Shown: positions 52,733-62,004 of the stretch, piece by piece
How positions within the stretch are numbered: the first letter of the stretch is position 1
Layout of the letters: every line of letters starts with the position of its first letter
Origin: Bacillota bacterium
GTDB taxonomy: Bacteria; Bacillota; Clostridia; Lachnospirales; Lachnospiraceae
DNA: 64,000 bases
Assembly (NCBI GenBank): GCA_023415475.1
Contig: JAEZKL010000174.1
Coordinates: 1-64,000 of the forward strand
Direction of reading: 5' to 3'
Notes under the pieces: generated by a model
Databases searched by the model: none
What the model was told of the DNA's origin: nothing
The model's input: the letters and a program-made list of their open reading frames with translations, nothing else
Translations under genes and position numbers: made by a program

Positions 52733-53047
52733 TCATATTTCTAACATTCTCAAGATATCTTTTTTCGGTCTGACGCCAACTGCCTGAGCCGATATCTTGC
52801 CGTTCTTCACTACCATCAGCGTGGGAATACTCATAACACGGAACTGGGATGCAAGCTCCGACTCCTCGTCAATGTTGATTTTACCAACCTTCGCTGTACC
52901 TTCCACTTCTTTTGAAATCTCATCCAGAGTGGGTGCTACCATCCGGCAGGGTCCACACCAGGCTGCCCAAAAGTCAAGCAAGATCGGTTCCTTTGAATTT
53001 AATACCTCTTGTTCAAAATTATTCTTTGTAATTTTTATAGTAGCCAT
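52733..53047 (-). CDS. trxA: Thioredoxin
   Basis: The 104-residue protein has the standard fold and active site FWAAWCGPCRMVAPTL (Cys31-Gly-Pro-Cys34) and cis-Pro region MSIPTLMVVKNG. It lies upstream of desulfoferrodoxin in the same direction, 72 bases apart, forming a redox-defence group. AGGAGG lies eight bases before the ATG. Confidence 0.95.
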   Translation of the reverse strand: MATIKITKNNFEQEVLNSKEPILLDFWAAWCGPCRMVAPTLDEISKEVEGTAKVGKINIDEESELASQFRVMSIPTLMVVKNGKISAQAVGVRPKKDILRMLEI

Positions 53048-53161
53048 TGCGCAATTCCTCCTATTCGATTAATTCTTTGATTAACTTTCTAGGCTTACTC
53101 TACCATGTTACGCTATGGGCTTCCGTGATGTTATCACTATTTTATAACAATATTACATTAT

Positions 53162-54454
53162 TTATTCCTTTTCTATCGGATTCTTTGCTTCAACGCATGT
53201 ATCCGTCTCCTTCTGTCCGGTAATCTCCGTTTCCAGAGAATAGCCTTCTCTGACAATTGTCTTATTACTTAGGAGGATAAAACCGATTAACAGCATTATC
53301 AGTCCGGTTACGATCAGCATCAGCTCGATATCAATGACATCAGCCAGCGGTCCAAAGATAAGCATTCCGACCGGCATCATAATGCTGGATATCATACTAA
53401 GAACACCGAATACTCTTCCCAGAAAATCATTCTCCACCTTCTCCTGCAGCAAAACCATAGCAGGTGTGTTGAAAAAGGGCATGGACAAACCAACGACAGC
53501 CATAAATACTAGATAGAGCCAAAAAATTGATGTAACACCAAGAGCAAAGGTGAAAAATCCGATCAAGGTACTAGAGAATACCATCGTATGAACCTTGTTC
53601 TTAAAGCCTTGCCAGGATGCCAGAAGAATTCCTCCGACCATGGTACCGACAGAAAAAACAATTTCAATTGCTGTTAATCTCCAGATATCATTACCAAAGG
53701 TACGTGTCGTCTGCAAGGGTGTCAGAAAGGCCACCGGTGCTGCAAAGAAGAAATAAACTGCAAAGAAGACAAACATCGTTTTTACAAATTTATGATTGCG
53801 AATGTACTTTACCCCAATTAGCGCATCATCAAAATAGCTAGTTACGTGCTTCTGCTGGGCTTTTGCATGAATAGGAGCCTGTACGAAAAACGTCATGATC
53901 ACTACAGCGGCAGCTGCTGTAACCACATCAACGAAGAGAATAATTTCAATCGGAGCGATAGAAAGTAAAGCTCCGCTTACCATCGGTGATACCAGCATGA
54001 CCAAGGATTGAATACTGCCATTGGTTGCATTCACCTTAGTCAGCTTATCCTCCGGCACAATCTGAGGAAGAATTGCTCCAATAGCAGGCGACTGTATTCC
54101 GGTTCCAATGGATCGTATAGCTGATACCACGAACATAAGCCATAGTGAATCATAGCCAAGTAAGAAAAATGCCGCCAAAACCAGGGTCGCAATCGCAATA
54201 AAAGAGTCGGAAGCAATAATCAAGAGCTTCCTGCTAAAACGGTCAGCCCAAACACCCGCAAAGGGTGACACAAAGAAGGTAGGAAGGAAGCCACAAATGA
54301 TGGAAATCATCATCATTACACCCGATTGTGTATTTAACGTAATATACCACATTATGGCATATTGCACCAGGGATGAACCAAATAGGGATATGGTCTGGCT
54401 CGTTAGAAAAAGTATTATTTTTTTACGCCATTTATGAAAGTCCTGCTCCTGCAT
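53162..54454 (-). CDS. MFS efflux transporter (MefA/enterobactin-exporter-like)
   Basis: The 430-residue protein has twelve membrane segments. Its N-terminus (FLTSQTISLFGSSLVQYAIMWYITLNTQSG), the motif GVWADRFSRKLLIIASD and the rest of the sequence place it with MFS_3 drug exporters such as the macrolide efflux MefA group. Substrate unknown. GGAGG before the ATG. Confidence 0.88.
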   Translation of the reverse strand: MQEQDFHKWRKKIILFLTSQTISLFGSSLVQYAIMWYITLNTQSGVMMMISIICGFLPTFFVSPFAGVWADRFSRKLLIIASDSFIAIATLVLAAFFLLGYDSLWLMFVVSAIRSIGTGIQSPAIGAILPQIVPEDKLTKVNATNGSIQSLVMLVSPMVSGALLSIAPIEIILFVDVVTAAAAVVIMTFFVQAPIHAKAQQKHVTSYFDDALIGVKYIRNHKFVKTMFVFFAVYFFFAAPVAFLTPLQTTRTFGNDIWRLTAIEIVFSVGTMVGGILLASWQGFKNKVHTMVFSSTLIGFFTFALGVTSIFWLYLVFMAVVGLSMPFFNTPAMVLLQEKVENDFLGRVFGVLSMISSIMMPVGMLIFGPLADVIDIELMLIVTGLIMLLIGFILLSNKTIVREGYSLETEITGQKETDTCVEAKNPIEKE

Positions 54455-54568
54455 AAGGTCAGCCTCCTTCTAAAGGTCAACAGTATTGTAGTCTTCATTA
54501 TATCAGACTGTCCTTTACCGGTCAAACGAAGCTATCTATAGCACCAACTCATGATAAAATATGCGCTA

Positions 54569-54611
54569 TTGACAATTAATCATCCTTCTATTATCATTAA
54601 TACATATTAAT
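54569..54611 (+). promoter_or_regulatory. Promoter and inverted repeat of the Rrf2 regulator gene
   Basis: TTGACA (54569-54574) and TATCAT (54592-54597) have a 17-base spacer. An inverted repeat ATTAAT-acat-ATTAAT (54596-54611) overlaps the -10 box and the start site, a likely autoregulatory operator for the encoded Rrf2 protein. Confidence 0.7.
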
Positions 54612-54636
54612 CAGATATGAATAGGAGGTTTTTTTC

Positions 54637-55080
54637 TTGAGAATTTCAGCAAAGGGACGTTACGCACTCGCAGCTACGATCTATATGGCTCAAAATCATA
54701 ATAATAATGAATTTATTACACTTATTAGTATTTCTGACAAGCTGGGAATTTCGAAAATATATCTGGAACAAGTATTTTCATTGTTGAAGATCGGTAAAAT
54801 AGTACATTCCATCAAAGGTTCCCAGGGAGGATATCAATTAGTGAGATCACCCCAATCGATTGCAATCTACGATATATTTTCTGCTGTGGAGACCTCACTT
54901 TTCGATAAAACAGAGAAGACATTAGAAATGCATCCCGAGATAGAAGCTGCTATGAATTCAGCAATCTATCAACCACTGGATAACATAATAAAATCCCGTC
55001 TCCAGTCGATAACCTTATATGATCTTGTCTCGGAAGCAGAAAAGAATAAAGCAGATCAAAGCTTTATGTTCTATATATAA
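54637..55080 (+). CDS. Rrf2 family regulator, CymR-like
   Basis: The 147-residue protein starts with MRISAKGRYALAATIYMA and has the Rrf2 winged helix (ISISDKLGISKIYLEQVFSLLKIGKIVHSIKGSQGGYQL). It contains no cysteine at all, so it cannot hold the iron-sulfur cluster of IscR or NsrR. This places it with CymR, which in Bacillus and Staphylococcus controls cysteine metabolism through a complex with CysK. Its neighbours are a cysteine synthase and sulfur-type transporters. The start is TTG at 54637, with AGGAGG upstream. Confidence 0.88.
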   Translation: MRISAKGRYALAATIYMAQNHNNNEFITLISISDKLGISKIYLEQVFSLLKIGKIVHSIKGSQGGYQLVRSPQSIAIYDIFSAVETSLFDKTEKTLEMHPEIEAAMNSAIYQPLDNIIKSRLQSITLYDLVSEAEKNKADQSFMFYI

Positions 55081-55112
55081 GCATTCCTCACTGTGTTATT
55101 GGAAATGGTGAT

Positions 55113-55163
55113 AGAGGACCAAAAATCTCCAACCACGATAGGAAGGAAATCCGTAGGTCCTCT
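55113..55163 (+). terminator. Possible terminator after the Rrf2 gene
   Basis: AGAGGACC (55113-55120) pairs with GGTCCTCT (55156-55163), closing a long partly paired loop, and TTTCGCTTT follows on the plus strand. It is weak as a terminator but lies between convergent units. Confidence 0.45.
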
Positions 55164-55201
55164 TTCGCTTTATGTAATGCGAAGCAGCCTATTGTACCAA
55201 A

Positions 55202-55870
55202 TTAAACATTGTCAGTTAATTGCCCTGCATTCATAGTATAAAGCTTATTAAAGTAACGGAGTAATTCCAGACTATGAGTGCTTACAATTACTGCAGTCCC
55301 GGTTTGAGTTACCTGCTTTAATAATTGGATTATCCATAGGGAGTTATCCGGGTCCAGGTTTGCTGTCGGTTCATCGGCTATAATGATCGATGGAGATAGA
55401 ATGAGTGCTCTGGCGATTGCAATTCTCTGAAGCTCGCCTCCCGATAGTCCGGAAGGAAATTCTTCACTCCTCTCTTCCAGTCCGACCAATTTAAGCAGCT
55501 CCATTCCTTTCCTGCGTATATCCTTTATCCCGTTTGTAATATAACACGGCATACAGACATTATCTATTATGTTAAAATTGAAGAGAAGATTTTGCCCCTG
55601 CATAATATATCCAATCTTCTCGCTCCTTATCAATGAGAGCTCCTTTTGCTTTCTATCTACAATATTAACATTGTCTATAAAAATAGATCCACTGGTCGGT
55701 TTTAGTAAACCGGAAATCATATGAAACAACGTACTTTTACCACTGCCTGACCTTCCTGTTATCCCGATAAAATCCCCTTCCTCTGCATACAAATTGACAT
55801 TCCTTACTGCATGAAAGTCAGATCCAAATCGTTTAAATTGTTTATTAAGCTCTTTGACTTCTAGTATCAT
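55202..55870 (-). CDS. ABC transporter ATP-binding protein (LolD/MacB type)
   Basis: From ATG 55870 the protein has 222 residues: Walker A GRSGSGKST, signature LSGGELQRIAIARAL, Walker B SIIIADEPTANLDPD. The type is that of FtsE/LolD/MacB ATPases serving FtsX-like permeases. Its start overlaps the permease stop as ATGA. An apparent longer frame to 56095 lies inside the permease gene and is not real. Confidence 0.92.
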   Translation of the reverse strand: MILEVKELNKQFKRFGSDFHAVRNVNLYAEEGDFIGITGRSGSGKSTLFHMISGLLKPTSGSIFIDNVNIVDRKQKELSLIRSEKIGYIMQGQNLLFNFNIIDNVCMPCYITNGIKDIRRKGMELLKLVGLEERSEEFPSGLSGGELQRIAIARALILSPSIIIADEPTANLDPDNSLWIIQLLKQVTQTGTAVIVSTHSLELLRYFNKLYTMNAGQLTDNV

Positions 55871-57114
55871 GCTTCGTTGCTCCTTATCAGATAATAGATA
55901 TCTGCAGAATTTATTTTGATTGCTGCATACAGTGAAGCTGATATTCCTGAAAAAAGCGATATTAATAGCACTTTTCCGTAAATCAAAAGAATATTTTCCC
56001 AACGGGGGATCAGAAAAGGCACCTTCAGAATTTGAGCAATATAGTTCTGAAAAGAAAAGAATAATATTCCTGATAGGAAAGCCCCCAGAAGGCAACCCAC
56101 CGTACTAATGATTGATGCTTCTCCCACAATGATTCGAACAATCCGAATTCTGTTAGCACCAATCGAACGTAATATACCAAATTCCCTTCTTCTCTCGTTG
56201 ATCGTCATATTACAAATACATAGAAGGGAGAAGATGGTGGATACAGCTAATAATGCATTCAAAATATTACTATAAACTGAGTATTGCTTCAGGTTTTTTG
56301 ATAATCCATTCAGTATACTGTTAGATTCATAGATGGCTATCTCTGCCGTACCATATTTCTCCGTGATACGATCTCTAACAAATCCGGTATCAAATTCTTC
56401 CATGATTTCAACCGTAATCATTGAGATCATATTATCTTTATCACCGACGGAAAAGTAATTCCTCACCACCGGTTTTCTCACCAATTCAAGCGCAGACGTA
56501 TAATTTATAAAAACCGTATTATCATAACCCATCCCGGTTTTATCCATCTTTGCTGCTACAAGGAATTCTTCACCAAAAAGCCTTGCGACATCACCCGGAT
56601 TATAATTAAGATTGTTGCCAATGATAATTTGATTTCCATTCAAAGGTGTTTCTGAATTCTTCTTTATCCATGGCTGTATTACATAGTCGGTACCCGGATC
56701 GAACGCTATTATTTGTAAAGCGCTGTCACAACACTCACTTTCTGACAAAGTTGCCAGATACATTTGATATGATACTTTTTTGACACCTTCCATCTTCTCG
56801 ATCTTATCAACCCAGCTCTTGTGAAAATAAACAGTACATGGTTTTCCTAAAAACAAGGCATCCTGTATACTGCTTACATAGTTTCTTGGAACAACGATCA
56901 TATCTGCACCCATTCTCTCTGAAGCACTGACCATCCCTAACTTCAGGCTCTCTAGCAATAGCGAGCTTGTGTCCAACGTAAAAGCCAGTAGAAATGCAAG
57001 AACCAGCATTAAGGAACTGCGTACCGATTGCTTCCTTAGATTTTGATGAATGATACCAATCGTTGATAGCTGCCTTTTTCTTATTCTCTTCGTGTTTTTT
57101 TGATTCATGGTCAT
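55867..57114 (-). CDS. FtsX-like ABC transporter permease
   Basis: The 415-residue protein has an N-terminal membrane helix (SLMLVLAFLLAFTLDTSSLLLESL), a large extracytoplasmic MacB_PCD-like domain and three C-terminal membrane helices with the FtsX motif NERRREFGILRSIGANRIRIVRIIVGEASIIS. Such proteins do mechanotransmission or small-molecule/lipoprotein transport rather than import. It forms a cassette with the ATPase and the DUF4418 protein. Confidence 0.9.
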   Translation of the reverse strand: MTMNQKNTKRIRKRQLSTIGIIHQNLRKQSVRSSLMLVLAFLLAFTLDTSSLLLESLKLGMVSASERMGADMIVVPRNYVSSIQDALFLGKPCTVYFHKSWVDKIEKMEGVKKVSYQMYLATLSESECCDSALQIIAFDPGTDYVIQPWIKKNSETPLNGNQIIIGNNLNYNPGDVARLFGEEFLVAAKMDKTGMGYDNTVFINYTSALELVRKPVVRNYFSVGDKDNMISMITVEIMEEFDTGFVRDRITEKYGTAEIAIYESNSILNGLSKNLKQYSVYSNILNALLAVSTIFSLLCICNMTINERRREFGILRSIGANRIRIVRIIVGEASIISTVGCLLGAFLSGILFFSFQNYIAQILKVPFLIPRWENILLIYGKVLLISLFSGISASLYAAIKINSADIYYLIRSNEA

Positions 57115-57136
57115 TTTCTACCCCTGCTATTACTAT

Positions 57137-57532
57137 TTATTTCTTCGTAAAAACATAAATACTATTTCCTAGTGATACTATGATTGCGACAATAGATATC
57201 AGATAGATTGCCGGAAAAGAAAAACTTCGACAAACCATCATCTCATTAGCACAGCCTCCGACTAATATGGACGGAATTAAGATAGCAATGATACCTGTCG
57301 TTAATCCAAGTATACTGATTGCTATTTTTGCCTGCCAATGCTCCAGCAATTGATATAAGACGCCTAATACAATCAATATCACGCCAATTCCAATTTCGGC
57401 TTTCGATGCCCAATAGCATTTCATCTGCATTTTACTCCAATCACAAACCTTAAATAAGGTCTGTGGTCCGATGGCAATGAGAGCCCCGGTAATGAGTAAC
57501 GAAAGACTGATCAATAACTTATTTTTTATCAT
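57137..57532 (-). CDS. DUF4418 family membrane protein
   Basis: From ATG 57532 (GGGAGG before) the protein has 131 residues and four hydrophobic segments, with paired conserved-looking cysteines in KVCDWSKMQMKCYWASKAEIGIG and GGCANEMMVCRS. These fit the DUF4418 family, which is commonly encoded beside FtsX/LolD-type ABC genes in Clostridia. Function unknown; a redox or metal role has not been shown. An upstream extension in frame has no ribosome site. Confidence 0.8.
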   Translation of the reverse strand: MIKNKLLISLSLLITGALIAIGPQTLFKVCDWSKMQMKCYWASKAEIGIGVILIVLGVLYQLLEHWQAKIAISILGLTTGIIAILIPSILVGGCANEMMVCRSFSFPAIYLISIVAIIVSLGNSIYVFTKK

Positions 57533-57584
57533 AATCCTCCCTTTTGCGCCGATCCGCGAATTTGGGCGGCAGCACAAATTTGCC

Positions 57585-57611
57585 GATTGAAAAATCTATG
57601 ATTTTTCAATC
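57585..57611. other. Intra-operon palindrome
   Basis: GATTGAAAAATC and GATTTTTCAATC flank TAT, a perfect 12-base-pair inverted repeat between the substrate-binding protein gene and the DUF4418 gene. There is no T run on the minus strand, so it may stabilise or separate segments of the transcript. Confidence 0.55.
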
Positions 57612-57622
57612 TTTCCCCTTGC

Positions 57623-58762
57623 CTATTTGATCTGCGTCTTAGGATCAATCGGTGCTTCAACCTTCCCGGTGATGTCATCGGGGACACCCTCTAATCGCAG
57701 GAAGCTATTTCTCGCTAATTCATCTGCATTGGTATCTGCCTTGATTAAGCCAAGCTCCTTCATATCAAGTATATTACGCGTCAATGCTTTTTCCACTCCG
57801 GTTACGGAGGGTAAATACTTATAGGTCTTCAATATCTGTCGATCAATCTCAAAATCTCCAACGAGCCACTCGTTATCTAATTGTATCTGTGCTGCCAGAT
57901 CTACATTCTGATCAACCCAGGCCGAAGCCTTCTGGATTGCATTCACGACCTTTGCAATCCGATCAGGGTACTTATCCAATGACTCATTGCGTATCCATAG
58001 GGAACAGCAATACTCATCCTTTAATAAATCCGAGGTTGCTGAATTAAAAAGCGGAACAGCATCTCCGTCATTAATCAGAATAGTAGCCTGGGGATCACCT
58101 ATAGCAATCGCATCAACTGCACCGTTTTGTAAGGCAATCGGAAGATCATCCTTCCCATACACAACGAACTCAACCTCCATATTTTCAGCAGTCGAACCGA
58201 TTCCTGCATTCGCTAATGCCCTCTGTGTAACGATATGCGCGGAGGATGCTAATTGCTGGACTCCTATTTTCTTTCCCTTTAGCCCCTCCACGGATGTAAT
58301 TCCGGTGTCTGAGCCTGCCAGAACCTGAATACATCCTGTGTGTATACCAAGTACCGTCTTTGCTTCTAAGCCATTATCCAGTGGAGCCAGCATCGCTGCA
58401 ATTAATCCGAAGGTAACATCAGCCTGCCCTGTGGTCAGCATTTCGGGTCCTGGTGTACTGGAGGTAAGGTATTCGTAATCGACCCCTTCTGTTAATCCCT
58501 CAGCCTCATAAAACAGCAGCTGCTTTGCGATATGCAATGGAATAGCGCATAAGCCTGCACTATATAGTATCTTAATTGGTGGTGCTTCATTACTTGCTGT
58601 TTGCGTTCCTTCATTGGCTGCTGTTGCTTCAGCCGGGGACACCGCAGCTGAGTTTTCCTTCGTAGATGTTTCTGATGCGTTATTCTTGGCACAGGCTGTA
58701 AATGAGGCTAATAGGACCAGGAGTACACACCATATACTAACTATCTTTATTATTTTTCTCAT
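57623..58762 (-). CDS. SsuA/NMT1-like ABC substrate-binding lipoprotein
   Basis: The 379-residue protein has a lipoprotein signal (lipobox FTAC), an Ala/Thr/Glu-rich linker to about residue 65 and a periplasmic-binding fold of the NMT1/THI5/SsuA type (ILYSAGLCAIPLHIAKQLLFYEAEG, GLKGKKIGVQ, GAVDAIAIGDPQATIL). Ligands in this family include sulfonates, taurine, nitrate and thiamine precursors. Given cysteine synthase and the nitrogenase-like genes, an organosulfur ligand is the best guess. I chose ATG 58762 with AAAGGG before it. Confidence 0.88.
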   Translation of the reverse strand: MRKIIKIVSIWCVLLVLLASFTACAKNNASETSTKENSAAVSPAEATAANEGTQTASNEAPPIKILYSAGLCAIPLHIAKQLLFYEAEGLTEGVDYEYLTSSTPGPEMLTTGQADVTFGLIAAMLAPLDNGLEAKTVLGIHTGCIQVLAGSDTGITSVEGLKGKKIGVQQLASSAHIVTQRALANAGIGSTAENMEVEFVVYGKDDLPIALQNGAVDAIAIGDPQATILINDGDAVPLFNSATSDLLKDEYCCSLWIRNESLDKYPDRIAKVVNAIQKASAWVDQNVDLAAQIQLDNEWLVGDFEIDRQILKTYKYLPSVTGVEKALTRNILDMKELGLIKADTNADELARNSFLRLEGVPDDITGKVEAPIDPKTQIK

Positions 58763-58822
58763 GACTTTCACCCTTTCACTAAAATAACTGTTTACTGAAA
58801 ACAGAAGCGATTTTATTTTCTG

Positions 58823-59662
58823 TTACAGATTATATTCCAATTGCTGTGCTTTCCCTGTAAAGTCGAGAAGCTGCAGAATTTTTGACCGAAGCATTAAGAA
58901 ATCAACACTATCTCTCTTTCGACCGTAATTCTCTCCACGTCCAATATCTACCTTAATAATCTGCTCAATCTTTGCCGGGCGTGGTGTCATTACAAGGATC
59001 CGATCGCTTAAATATATTGCTTCGTCGACATCATGGGTAACCATGATCATCGTCGTTTTTCGTTCCTTCCAAAGTCTCAATATCTCATCCTGCATATTCA
59101 TTCGGGTAAAGGCATCCAAAGCACCTAGCGGCTCATCCAGCAATAACACCTTGGGATTGTTTACTAACGCCCTTGCAAGACTGGCTCTTTGCGACATTCC
59201 ACCGGACAGCTGATGTGGTAACGATTTCTCAAATCCGCCGAGGCCTACCAGCTTGATAAACTCATTTACCTCCTTTTTATTCTCCTTATATACATGCCTC
59301 ATTTTGAGACCATAGGCTACATTTTCATAAATTGTCAGCCACGGAAAAAGTGTCGGATCCTGAAACACTAAGCCACGCTCATGACTCGGTTGTTCAATTA
59401 TCACATCATCCAGTCTTATCTCACCTGTCGTCGGTGCATTCAGACCTGCCACCAATCTCAAAAAGGTTGATTTCCCGCATCCGGAGGGACCGATCAGGCA
59501 GATAAATTCTCCGGCTTTAATTTCAACATTCAGATTACTTAAAGCTACTACTTTTTCACCATCCAAACGAAAAAATTCCTTACTTATATTCCGGGCACTG
59601 ATGGAACCGGATGCCTTATTTAAAGAGCTCATACTGGTTTTTAACTCCTCTGTCACTACCAT
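58823..59662 (-). CDS. SsuB/TauB-type ABC ATPase
   Basis: The 279-residue protein has Walker A GPSGCGKST, Q-loop VFQDPTLFPWLTI, signature LSGGMSQRASLARAL, Walker B VLLLDEPLGALD and H-loop MVTHDVDEA. The sequence VFQDPTLFPWL is typical of the nitrate/sulfonate/taurine ATPase group. Its start overlaps the permease gene by seven bases. It works with the permease 59656-60642 and the binding protein 57623-58762. Confidence 0.93.
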   Translation of the reverse strand: MVVTEELKTSMSSLNKASGSISARNISKEFFRLDGEKVVALSNLNVEIKAGEFICLIGPSGCGKSTFLRLVAGLNAPTTGEIRLDDVIIEQPSHERGLVFQDPTLFPWLTIYENVAYGLKMRHVYKENKKEVNEFIKLVGLGGFEKSLPHQLSGGMSQRASLARALVNNPKVLLLDEPLGALDAFTRMNMQDEILRLWKERKTTMIMVTHDVDEAIYLSDRILVMTPRPAKIEQIIKVDIGRGENYGRKRDSVDFLMLRSKILQLLDFTGKAQQLEYNL

Positions 59663-60642
59663 TTGATTACTCCCTTCTGCCAGCCTAGTAGTTTATCTCT
59701 TATTCTGAATTGTAAGGTTATGAACAGATAACAGAAGCCTGCAATGATAATCAAGCCTGCATATACATTCGGATAGGACAGCATTTCCTTCTGCCAGTTG
59801 ATGTACCATCCGATGCCTGACTTACAACCCAGCATTTCTGCAGCCATTAAAGCAACAAAGGAACTACAGGTTGCATTAAAGAAGCCGAGAAACATGGAGG
59901 GAAGTGCATAAGGGATAGCTACCTTGAATAGATTCTGAAGCTCCGATGCACCCAGGGTTGAGGAAACTTCAAAATAGGATTTCTGTACACTCTGAATACC
60001 GGAGCTGGTTAATATTGTGATCTGGAACCAGACACCAAAAGCAATCAGGAATATAGCAGCACCACGGGGAGTCGGAAAAGCAATCAATGCCAATGGAATC
60101 CATGTGGAGGAAGGAATTGGTCCCAGGATTCGTATCATCGGATAGATCCAATAGCTCCATTTTTTACTCCAACCCACTAAAATCCCCGTGATAATACCAA
60201 GTACTGCACCAATCACTAATCCCCCTATTAAAAGCCGGAAGGAGCTTCCTACACAGGTTAACAAGAATTTATAATCTACTTTAAAGACATTTAGGACCCT
60301 ATTCAGGCTCGGAAAATAAATCTGCGGAAGCCAAAGAAGCTTGACCGTAATGATATTTAACACATTTAAGAAAGTAAAGATGCCCCCGATGAACCATGAC
60401 TGGTGTGCATACCGCTTTCTGAAATCTGCATAAAATAATGCCAGTACGAATAGTAAAACCGTGATCACGGTTCCAAACAGGAGGACATTCCTAAAATTAG
60501 TCAGTTCCCTGTATTTTGCTTCCTGATGATTCGGTATCAATATATCTGCCAACAGGGTTGCTACAATCGCAATCACCGGTATGACCGTTCGATAATCAAA
60601 GTTTATTTTCAATTTGCTCTTGTTGGTTGTCATCTCAGTCAT
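59656..60642 (-). CDS. SsuC/TauC-type ABC permease
   Basis: From ATG 60642 (GGAG before it) the protein has 328 residues. Three extra N-terminal membrane segments precede the usual six-segment BPD_transp_1 core (LLTCVGSSFRLLIGGLVIGAVLGIITGILVGWS, EVSSTLGASELQNLFKVAIPYALPSMF). The extra N-terminal region is longer than in standard SsuC. It overlaps the end of the NifX-like gene by eight bases. Confidence 0.9.
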   Translation of the reverse strand: MTEMTTNKSKLKINFDYRTVIPVIAIVATLLADILIPNHQEAKYRELTNFRNVLLFGTVITVLLFVLALFYADFRKRYAHQSWFIGGIFTFLNVLNIITVKLLWLPQIYFPSLNRVLNVFKVDYKFLLTCVGSSFRLLIGGLVIGAVLGIITGILVGWSKKWSYWIYPMIRILGPIPSSTWIPLALIAFPTPRGAAIFLIAFGVWFQITILTSSGIQSVQKSYFEVSSTLGASELQNLFKVAIPYALPSMFLGFFNATCSSFVALMAAEMLGCKSGIGWYINWQKEMLSYPNVYAGLIIIAGFCYLFITLQFRIRDKLLGWQKGVIKW

Positions 60643-61006
60643 AGGTGCGCTCCTTTCTCGTAAAGATATATTTTTTATAGAAGCTGGAGATTCTTGATAA
60701 AGCAGCCTCAATGGTTCCCTGGTACTGTAGGACAATCATATCATGATGATTTAGTATCTTTTCCGATTGACCACCGATTTTCTTAACAAGGACAATCTGG
60801 CAATCTGCAATCACCTTAATTTTCTCTCTAAGCAGCTCTTCCTGATGCTCGCCGCAGTGAGTGTTAAAAGCACAAGGCCGCTCCTCTATATATTTGATTT
60901 CATCCCTCTCCTGATCGATTTCAACAATGATAAATTGTCTGCTCCCCCCAAAATGCTCTGTGACATGAATCCCATCCGTCGATCCAATTGCAATCCTATA
61001 CTTCAT
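60635..61006 (-). CDS. NifX/NafY-like (dinitrogenase iron-molybdenum cofactor) domain protein
   Basis: The 123-residue protein has the Nitro_FeMo-Co fold beginning MKYRIAIGSTDGIHVTEHFGGSRQFIIVEID. It keeps CAFNTHCGEHQEELL with two cysteines and a His. Family members carry nitrogenase cofactor precursors or protect apo-enzyme. Here it lies between cysteine synthase and the transporter, downstream of two nitrogenase-like proteins, so it probably carries or inserts their metal cofactor. Confidence 0.88.
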   Translation of the reverse strand: MKYRIAIGSTDGIHVTEHFGGSRQFIIVEIDQERDEIKYIEERPCAFNTHCGEHQEELLREKIKVIADCQIVLVKKIGGQSEKILNHHDMIVLQYQGTIEAALSRISSFYKKYIFTRKERTYD

Positions 61007-61015
61007 AGCTCCTCC

Positions 61016-61981
61016 CTAATACCAGAATCTGCTTTTTTCATAGGTTGTGGTATTAAATAAATCGGTAGATAAGTATCGTTCTCCGGTATCCGGTAAAATA
61101 GCTACTATGGTCTTCCCCTTATTCTCCTGACGATTCGCAATTTTAGCTGCTGCGAAGGCGGCTGCGCCAGAAGATATTCCAACGAGTAAGCCCTCTTCCC
61201 TCGCAAGGACTCTGGAGGTATCAATCGCCTCTTCATTCCATACCTTATATATTTCATCTACAACTCCAAGATCTAATATGGAGGGTACAAAGCCAGCTCC
61301 GATTCCCTGTATTTTGTGGGGACCGGGATTCCCACCGGATAACACCGGAGATGCCGCAGGCTCAACAGCAATCACTGTAATATCCGGATTTTTTTCCTTT
61401 AGATAGGCTCCTGTTCCGGTAACCGTCCCACCCGTCCCAACACCGGCCACAAGGATATCCACCTTACCCTGGGTAGCTTCCCATATCTCCGGGCCGGTTG
61501 TCTTCTTATGTATCTCCGGATTGGAGGGATTATTAAATTGCTGGAGAATGATACTGTTCGGTATCTGGATGCTGAGCTCCTCCGCTTTTCGTATTGCTCC
61601 CTTCATTCCTAATGTACCCGGCGTTAATATAAGCTCCGCTCCCAGAGCCGTGAGAAGGCTGCGCCTTTCTATACTCATGGAGTCAGGCATTGTGATAACA
61701 AGCTTATAACCTTTTGCTGCTGCTACAAATGCCAGACCTACACCGGTATTACCACTGGACGGCTCAATGATTGTAGTCTCTCTGTTTAAGATGCCCTTTT
61801 CCTCTGCATCCGTTATCATGGAATAGGCTATTCTGTCCTTAACACTGCCCAATGGATTAAAATACTCCAGCTTGAACAGCAAATCGGCTTCCTTGATTTT
61901 AGCCAGCTTTTTAAATTTCTCCGGTCGTAATATAGGGGTATCTCCGATTAACTCTGTCAAATTATTAACTAAGACGCTCAT
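61016..61981 (-). CDS. cysK: Cysteine synthase (O-acetylserine sulfhydrylase)
   Basis: The 321-residue PLP enzyme joins sulfide to O-acetylserine to make cysteine. Motifs: PLP lysine in NPLGSVKDRIA, EPSSGNTGVGLAFVAAAKGYKL, GVGTGGTVTGTGAYLKEKNP and the C-terminal GISSGAAAFAA. It is 24 bases from the nitrogenase-like gene upstream, in the same operon, which suggests that the enzyme system delivers sulfide or a thiol. CysK also acts as co-regulator of CymR in some Firmicutes, and a CymR-like protein is encoded 6 kb away. Confidence 0.95.
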   Translation of the reverse strand: MSVLVNNLTELIGDTPILRPEKFKKLAKIKEADLLFKLEYFNPLGSVKDRIAYSMITDAEEKGILNRETTIIEPSSGNTGVGLAFVAAAKGYKLVITMPDSMSIERRSLLTALGAELILTPGTLGMKGAIRKAEELSIQIPNSIILQQFNNPSNPEIHKKTTGPEIWEATQGKVDILVAGVGTGGTVTGTGAYLKEKNPDITVIAVEPAASPVLSGGNPGPHKIQGIGAGFVPSILDLGVVDEIYKVWNEEAIDTSRVLAREEGLLVGISSGAAAFAAAKIANRQENKGKTIVAILPDTGERYLSTDLFNTTTYEKSRFWY

Positions 61982-62004
61982 GTAATCCCTCCATCCATCA
62001 ATGA

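Noticed and set aside
55871..56095. N-terminal extension of the LolD-type ATPase
   Set aside because: The stretch lies within the FtsX permease gene in another frame; the Walker-domain protein begins naturally at the ATGA overlap.
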